Shown here: positions 1 to 3,831 of the stretch, piece after piece
Layout of the letters: every line of letters begins with the position of its first letter
Position numbering within the stretch: position 1 is the first letter of the stretch
NCBI GenBank assembly: GCA_014728425.1
Contig: WJLO01000079.1
Location: 1-5,794 of the forward strand
Reading direction: 5' to 3'
Length of the DNA stretch: 5,794 bases
Source of the DNA: Minisyncoccota bacterium
GTDB lineage: Bacteria; Patescibacteriota; Microgenomatia; UBA1400; PJMF01
The notes under the pieces: model-generated
What the model saw: only the letters and a program-made list of their open reading frames with translations
Databases searched by the model: none
What the model was told of the DNA's origin: nothing
Position numbers and translations under genes: made by a program

Positions 1-824
1 AAGCCAAAAAAATCTTTAACAAGCATCATTATGGGATGCAAGAGGTTAAAGATCGTTTTTTAGAATACATCTCGGTTTTAAACTTGCGCCAAAACCAGTA
101 TGCTCAAAGTGAGTTTAAAGCTCCGATTTTGTTGCTGGTTGGTTTAGTAGGCACTGGTAAAACTACTTTTGCTTTTTCTTTGGCAGAAGCCTTAAATAGA
201 AAAATAGTTAGGATTCCTTTTGGAGGCATGAGTGCTGCCAAAGAGTTGCGAGGCTCGTCACGGTTGATTTTGGGTTCAGAACCAGGCAGAGTGATCAAAG
301 GTATTTGTGAAGTAGGCGTGCGCAATCCAGTGATTCTTCTTGATGAAATTGATCGAGCTGCAGATGAGGCCAACATGGATGTTATGGGAGTGTTAGTTGA
401 ATTATTAGACCCAGCGCAAAACTCAGCGTTTCGAGATACTTATATTGATTACCCTGTTAACTTGAGTCATGCTATTTTTATTGCCACTGCCAATAATACT
501 ACTAAGATTGCTACTGCAGTATTAGACCGGATGGAAAAGATCACCATGCCTTCTTATTCTGATGAAGAAAAAACTGTTATTGCTCAAAGATACATTTTAC
601 CTAAGTTGCTTAAAGATGCTGGATTAAAGCCTGGTCAGTTTCAGATCAAAAATGAAGTTTGGCCCAAAATGGTCCGACCATTGGGTTATGATGCTGGTAT
701 TAGAACTTTGCAACGCACCTTGCAAGGAGCAGTGCGCAAAGCAGCGCGGATTATTGTTGAGCGCGGCTTTAATGAGGTGGTTATTACTCCAGAAAACGCT
801 AAGATTTTCTTACCAAGTTATTAA
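1..824 (+). CDS. Lon-like AAA+ ATPase module lacking the protease domain (5' end outside window)
   Basis: The reading frame is already open at base 3 and reads AKKIFNKHHYG before the first in-frame ATG at 36. That ATG is internal: it sits at the Leu of the Lon motif HYG-L-xx-VK-x-R. With the Met at 36 as residue 1, the AAA+ parts are Walker A GLVGTGKTT at 36-44 (K42), the Lon-specific GGM..AKELRG stretch at 63-73, Walker B VILLDEID at 99-106, ELLDPAQN at 122-129, sensor 1 TANN at 151-154, the arginine-finger region LDRME at 163-167, and sensor 2 GIRTLQR at 221-227. All ATPase residues expected of an active Lon module are present. In Lon this ring unfolds substrates and feeds them to a C-terminal Ser-Lys peptidase. 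Here the protein ends about 35 residues after sensor 2, so no peptidase domain follows. It is probably a cytoplasmic ATP-driven unfoldase or chaperone, or one partner of a split protease. The Lon AAA+ assignment is firm; the function without a protease is inferred. Confidence 0.9.
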   Translation, partial: AKKIFNKHHYGMQEVKDRFLEYISVLNLRQNQYAQSEFKAPILLLVGLVGTGKTTFAFSLAEALNRKIVRIPFGGMSAAKELRGSSRLILGSEPGRVIKGICEVGVRNPVILLDEIDRAADEANMDVMGVLVELLDPAQNSAFRDTYIDYPVNLSHAIFIATANNTTKIATAVLDRMEKITMPSYSDEEKTVIAQRYILPKLLKDAGLKPGQFQIKNEVWPKMVRPLGYDAGIRTLQRTLQGAVRKAARIIVERGFNEVVITPENAKIFLPSY

Positions 825-848
825 ATCAAGTTTTTAGCCCTCTTTTGG

Positions 849-885
849 CTTTAATGACTGCTGAGAGTTAGTGATTAAAGCAGTC
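849..885 (+). repeat. Overlapping inverted repeats in the 825-940 intergenic gap; possible weak terminator or switch
   Basis: GACTGCT at 856-862 is an exact inverted match to AGCAGTC at 879-885, giving a 7-bp stem with a 16-nt loop. A second pair, CTTTAA at 849-854 and TTAAAG at 875-880, overlaps the right arm of the first, so the two stems exclude each other. No T-run directly follows (the next bases are TGTTCTTGAGAG), so a classical intrinsic terminator is not well supported. TGAGAGTT also occurs twice, at 862-869 and 892-899. The rest of the 116-nt gap shows no open frame and no remnant of a protease domain. Confidence 0.35.
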
Positions 886-928
886 TGTTCTTGAGAGTTT
901 TCCCCTAACAGATTACTGATAACTACGT

Positions 929-934
929 TAAAAT
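929..934 (+). promoter_or_regulatory. Possible -10 box (TAAAAT) just before the 941 start
   Basis: TAAAAT matches the sigma70-type -10 consensus at 5 of 6 positions and ends 6 nt before the ATG at 941, which would give a leaderless or nearly leaderless mRNA. No convincing -35 box lies 15-18 nt upstream. An AAGG at 935-938 could be read as a Shine-Dalgarno core, but it is only 2 nt from the ATG, which is too close for normal use. In AT-rich DNA this hexamer may be chance. Confidence 0.25.
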
Positions 935-940
935 AAGGTT

Positions 941-1726
941 ATGCAGTTATTATTATTAGTTATTCCTAGTTTAGCAGTGGTTAGTGCAGTGTTGATTTAT
1001 CGTCATAATGGCAAAAAAGAGGTTCTCAAGTTTGATTTGGTGCAGTTTGTTTATGCTTTTGTGCTTTCGCCAGCATTGTTTGTGTGGTTGAAAAGTTTTT
1101 TGTTTTATTTAGTCAAGACTGATCCAGAGCTTAACTTTTCTTCTACGCAAATGTATGCTCTAGATACTAGTTTTAGTGTGCTATTTATGTTTGTCTATGC
1201 TTTTATTGTGATTCATTCTTTAACTAAAAGCTTTAACTTAAAAAGAAAAGAAGATCCTTTATATGATGTTTTTCGTCATAGTGAATATTTTCATCTCTGG
1301 CTGACTCATTTAGTGATGTATTTAGGCATTATGTTAATTGCTACTGTTGTTTCTTTTACCAATTTATTTTTACCACTAGAGTTAGAGACCAATCGTTTAG
1401 GTTTTTATTTATTGTTACTAGTGGGTGTTTTTGGCGGCTTAGGAGCTTTTTCTGGAGTTTGGTTGTCAGATCCAGAAGAGGCCAACTTTTTACGAATCAT
1501 GAAGCTAGCTTCTGGTTTAGTTTTTTTACTACATGTGATAGTCTATTTTTTGATTGAGCCAGGTTTTTCTATTAAATATGGTTTTTATTGGTTAACCTTG
1601 ATGACTTTTGCTACTGCAGTGTTCTGTTTCTTTTTCTTTCATCGTTCAGAAAAAGCCAAGGGCTTGCTAGAAAAATTTAAACATCATAAATGGGAGTTTA
1701 AGGCCGATATTTTTAAAAAAAAATAA
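941..1726 (+). CDS. Multi-pass integral membrane protein, unknown function (261 aa)
   Basis: I do not recognise the family. The protein is strongly hydrophobic, with about seven likely membrane spans near residues 3-20, 33-57, 78-95, 120-143, 154-175, 188-205 and 213-233. Hydrophilic joints separate them, including a KRKEDP loop (101-106) and a DPEEAN loop (177-182). The C-terminus is basic and lysine-rich and ends in KKK, which suggests it faces the cytoplasm. Histidines at 113, 118 and 123 are evenly spaced at the start of span four, and H92 and H198 lie in or beside other spans. The frame has phenylalanine and leucine rich coding typical of a membrane protein, with no stop for 261 codons, so it is very likely real. 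It follows the Lon-like gene after 116 nt and precedes RNase J by 154 nt, so it may be transcribed alone. The 941 ATG is the natural start because the first span begins at once. A transporter, channel or cell-envelope role cannot be separated from sequence alone. Confidence 0.8.
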   Translation: MQLLLLVIPSLAVVSAVLIYRHNGKKEVLKFDLVQFVYAFVLSPALFVWLKSFLFYLVKTDPELNFSSTQMYALDTSFSVLFMFVYAFIVIHSLTKSFNLKRKEDPLYDVFRHSEYFHLWLTHLVMYLGIMLIATVVSFTNLFLPLELETNRLGFYLLLLVGVFGGLGAFSGVWLSDPEEANFLRIMKLASGLVFLLHVIVYFLIEPGFSIKYGFYWLTLMTFATAVFCFFFFHRSEKAKGLLEKFKHHKWEFKADIFKKK

Positions 1727-1788
1727 CAGTGGGATATTAAAATCTAATTATTAGCATTGCTGATTTACTAAAAACTAGTAACTAAATA

Positions 1789-1815
1789 TTGAAAGTAGTT
1801 TAATTAATTGATAAT
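1789..1815 (+). promoter_or_regulatory. Probable sigma70-type promoter for RNase J
   Basis: TTGAAA at 1789-1794 (5 of 6 to the -35 consensus) and GATAAT at 1810-1815 (5 of 6 to the -10 consensus) are separated by 15 nt. Transcription would begin near 1822 and leave a leader of about 59 nt before the ATG at 1881. The 15-nt spacer is shorter than the usual 17, but the ftsK promoter in this window has the same spacing. The whole 1727-1880 gap is AT-rich, which raises the odds of chance matches. Confidence 0.45.
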
Positions 1816-1823
1816 CTCGAGTT

Positions 1824-1853
1824 TTGCAAAAGCTAGTTTAGTTAATTTTGCAA
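1824..1853 (+). other. Hairpin in the RNase J leader
   Basis: TTGCAAAA at 1824-1831 pairs perfectly with TTTTGCAA at 1846-1853, an 8-bp stem around a 14-nt loop. The left arm is also part of the perfect 10-bp palindrome TTTTGCAAAA (1822-1831), and TTTTGCAA is repeated directly at 1822-1829 and 1846-1853. The structure would lie at the very 5' end of the mRNA if the promoter at 1789-1815 is used, and it ends 15 nt before the Shine-Dalgarno site. It could protect the 5' end or be a cleavage site for autoregulation; that is conjecture. With mostly A-T pairs it is only moderately stable. Confidence 0.35.
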
Positions 1854-1868
1854 CAGAGGTTACTAAGT

Positions 1869-1874
1869 AAAGGA
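1869..1874 (+). promoter_or_regulatory. Shine-Dalgarno site that fixes the RNase J start
   Basis: AAAGGA lies 6 nt before the ATG at 1881, which is ideal spacing. It decides the start against the in-frame TTG at 1848, which would add 11 residues, has no ribosome-binding site, and falls inside the leader hairpin. It is the only well-placed Shine-Dalgarno site among the four gene starts visible in the window. Confidence 0.8.
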
Positions 1875-1880
1875 AACAAG

Positions 1881-3578
1881 ATGAATACTAAACAGTTAAC
1901 TTTAATTCCTCTAGGAGGCATGGGTGAAGTCACCCAAAACATGTTTGTTTATGAGTATGGCAATGAAATTTTGATCGTGGATTGCGGGATTGGTTTCCCT
2001 GATGTTTACATGCCTGGAGTAGATGCTATTATTCCAGATATTAGTTATTTATTAAAGCAGTTGCAACAAGGTAAAAAAATTGTTGGTTTATTATTATCTC
2101 ATGGGCATGATGATCATATTGCAGCCCTGCCTTATTTATTGCCAGAGTTGCCTAAGTTTCCTATTTATGCTTCACCTTTAGCAGCAGGTTTTGCTGCCGA
2201 AAGAATGGATGATGCTGGAGTAAAACGAGATATTCAGGTGATGCCTAATAAAAAAGTGCAAAAACTGAGCAATAATTTTAGCTTTGAGTTTTTTGCTGTC
2301 ACTCACTCAGTTCCAGACACACGACACATTTTGATTCAAACACCAGTAGGTAATATTTATCATGGTAGTGATTTTAAACTAGACCCACATCCAGTTGATG
2401 GTGTTTTAACAGATTTTGAACATATTACTCAATTAGGTAAAAAGGGTATTTTATTAATGCTAATGGATTGCTTGCGAGTAGAGCGGCAAAAATGGACTAA
2501 GTCTGAGTCAACCACTGGGCCAGTTATTGCCCAAGAAATGCAAACTACTAAAGGCAAGTTTGTAGTTACTTTAATGAGTTCTCATATTCACCGAATTCAA
2601 CAAGTAGTAGATGCTGCTGCCCAACATCAACGCAAAGTGGCTTTTGTAGGTCGTAGTGTAGAACAAAATGTGCGTATTGCTGGTCAACTAAAAAAACTAA
2701 AGTTACCAAAATCTGTAGTGATTGATAAACGTGATCTAGGTAAATATCCAGATCACCAACTGTGTGTGATTATTGCTGGTAGTCAGGGTCAAGAAGGCTC
2801 TTCTTTAGTGCGGGCAGTTTATGATGAACACCGCATTGTGCAGATTAATAAAAATGATAAGGTAGTGTTTTCTGCTGATGCTATCCCAGGCAATGAGGTG
2901 CCTTATTTTAAAGCTGTTGACGAGCTTTGTCGTAATGATGTTGAAGTGATTTATCCTGATGTTAATCCCAATGTACATCAGTCTGGCCATGCTAGTAGTG
3001 TGGAACAGCAGGAATTATTGTCTTTAGTGAAGCCGCAGCTAGTGATGCCTATTGGTGGGGCAGATCGTCATCGGACTAAGTTTTGGGAGTTGGTAGCTAA
3101 GCCTTTAAATATACCAGAAAAACAAGTACTCAGGCCCAAAACTGGTCAGGTCATGGCTTTTAATCAACAGGGTTATCAAGGTGTGGTTAAAAAAGTTACT
3201 TTAAATCCTAAAACCATTGATGGTTTAGGCATTGGAGATGTGGGTCCAATAGTGTTATCTGATCGCCGAAGTTTATCTCAGGCTGGAATTGTGGTTGTAG
3301 TGATTCCTCGTTCTAAAGGCAGATGGTTATTTAAAGAGATCATGGTGGTTTCTCGAGGGTTTGTTTTTATGCGCGAGGCAGATGAAGTGATCAAGTTTAT
3401 TAAAGACCACACTACCAAGATTATTAAAAAAGCAGGTAAGAAGACTCCAGAACATGAGTTGAAACGCTTGATTGAACGGCGTTTAGGACGTAAACTGTAT
3501 AAAGTAATTAAACGCGAGCCTATGATCGTGCCAGTAATTATGGAAACCGGCCATCATCAAGGTAAACGCAAACATTAA
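1881..3578 (+). CDS. rnj: Ribonuclease J (metallo-beta-lactamase/beta-CASP RNase), divergent, 565 aa
   Basis: RNase J is a cytoplasmic 5'-3' exo- and endoribonuclease for mRNA decay and RNA maturation. The length is close to the family norm of about 555 aa. The metallo-beta-lactamase core has D34 (VDCG), H74-x-H76-x-D78-H79 (SHGHDDH), H142 (THSVPD) and D164 (SDFKLD), the same positions as in B. subtilis RNase J1 as I recall them. The beta-CASP domain carries D196, the SSHIHRIQQ stretch at 233-241, VGRS at 256-259, GSQG at 300-303, IPGNE at 335-339 and SGHA with H370. The C-terminal domain shows GIGDVG (450-455), SRGFVFMRE (491-499) and REPMIVPVIME (545-555), followed by a short basic tail ending KRKH. 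Odd points: the usual PxHGE motif is PIGGADRH here, so G392 replaces the motif C metal-ligand histidine, and DST after motif A is DCL. Six of the seven expected metal ligands remain, so activity is likely. The next gene starts 10 nt downstream. RNase J is a confident call. Confidence 0.95.
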   Translation: MNTKQLTLIPLGGMGEVTQNMFVYEYGNEILIVDCGIGFPDVYMPGVDAIIPDISYLLKQLQQGKKIVGLLLSHGHDDHIAALPYLLPELPKFPIYASPLAAGFAAERMDDAGVKRDIQVMPNKKVQKLSNNFSFEFFAVTHSVPDTRHILIQTPVGNIYHGSDFKLDPHPVDGVLTDFEHITQLGKKGILLMLMDCLRVERQKWTKSESTTGPVIAQEMQTTKGKFVVTLMSSHIHRIQQVVDAAAQHQRKVAFVGRSVEQNVRIAGQLKKLKLPKSVVIDKRDLGKYPDHQLCVIIAGSQGQEGSSLVRAVYDEHRIVQINKNDKVVFSADAIPGNEVPYFKAVDELCRNDVEVIYPDVNPNVHQSGHASSVEQQELLSLVKPQLVMPIGGADRHRTKFWELVAKPLNIPEKQVLRPKTGQVMAFNQQGYQGVVKKVTLNPKTIDGLGIGDVGPIVLSDRRSLSQAGIVVVVIPRSKGRWLFKEIMVVSRGFVFMREADEVIKFIKDHTTKIIKKAGKKTPEHELKRLIERRLGRKLYKVIKREPMIVPVIMETGHHQGKRKH

Positions 3579-3588
3579 TAATTTAATT

Positions 3589-3792
3589 ATGCCAATAGTG
3601 GTTTTTATTATCCAGATCTTCTTGCTATTTTTGCTAGCTACTTTGTTTTTAAAGGTTTTGGGTGGAGAAAAACCGCAAAACAATCTGCACTTATTATTTG
3701 TGATTTTAGCCAAGTTTTTAGGAGTTTGGTTTATATTTTTAGCAGCTTTACGCATAGTAATTGGCTTGTTGCAATTGTTAACTTTAATTTAA
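3589..3792 (+). CDS. Small hydrophobic membrane protein, unknown function (67 aa)
   Basis: No family is recognised. The protein is almost entirely hydrophobic: one span at about residues 3-24, a short polar loop GGEKPQNN at 25-32, and a second hydrophobic stretch at about 34-66 that could form one long or two short spans. The start lies 10 nt after the RNase J stop with no visible Shine-Dalgarno site, so translation is probably coupled to RNase J on one transcript. Its stop is 3 nt before the -35 box of the ftsK promoter, so the frame exactly fills the space between the two large genes. That fit, the strand and the membrane-like composition support a real gene, but short hydrophobic frames also arise by chance in T-rich DNA. 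The position resembles spacer genes between rnj and ftsK in other phyla, but I see no homology to them. Confidence 0.6.
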   Translation: MPIVVFIIQIFLLFLLATLFLKVLGGEKPQNNLHLLFVILAKFLGVWFIFLAALRIVIGLLQLLTLI

Positions 3793-3795
3793 GTT

Positions 3796-3822
3796 TTGAC
3801 AAATCATTAATTATCCTATAAT
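3796..3822 (+). promoter_or_regulatory. Strong sigma70-type promoter for ftsK, leaderless geometry
   Basis: TTGACA at 3796-3801 and TATAAT at 3817-3822 both match the consensus at 6 of 6 positions, with a 15-nt spacer. A 17-nt register would use TAATAT at 3819-3824, a poorer match. Only 9 nt (ATTTTTAAT) separate the -10 box from the ATG at 3832, so transcription should start within about 3 nt of the start codon or on it. There is no room for a Shine-Dalgarno site and none is seen. ftsK is therefore probably transcribed independently of RNase J and translated from a leaderless mRNA. Confidence 0.7.
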
Positions 3823-3831
3823 ATTTTTAAT

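Noticed and set aside
36..38. ATG at 36 as the start of the first gene
   Set aside because: The frame is open to the window edge, and the residues before it (AKKIFNKHHYG) match the conserved Lon region preceding HYG-L-xx-VK, so the true start lies upstream.
104..376. 90-codon open frame on the - strand
   Set aside because: It is antisense to the conserved Lon ATPase core and has no recognisable protein features; a shadow of the + strand gene.
652..837. 61-codon + strand frame overlapping the end of the Lon-like gene
   Set aside because: It overlaps conserved sensor 2 coding sequence in another frame and does not resemble a Lon peptidase domain.
825..940. Frameshifted remnant of the Lon protease domain
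   Set aside because: The gap is only 116 nt and no frame shows the peptidase signature around the catalytic Ser or Lys.
1709..1726. T-run followed by A-run at the end of the membrane-protein gene as a bidirectional terminator
   Set aside because: It is an A/T-only stretch inside the lysine-rich C-terminal codons, with no G/C stem.
1848..1880. TTG at 1848 as an upstream start for RNase J (576 aa)
   Set aside because: It has no ribosome-binding site and lies inside the leader hairpin. The ATG at 1881 has AAAGGA 6 nt upstream and gives metal-site numbering equal to known RNase J proteins.
2805..2990. 61-codon open frame on the - strand
   Set aside because: It is wholly antisense to the conserved beta-CASP coding sequence of RNase J with no start signals.
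3483..3755. 90-codon open frame on the - strand across the rnj end and the small membrane gene
   Set aside because: It spans the RNase J 3' end and the small + strand frame; its Lys/Asn-rich translation is what antisense of T-rich membrane coding gives.
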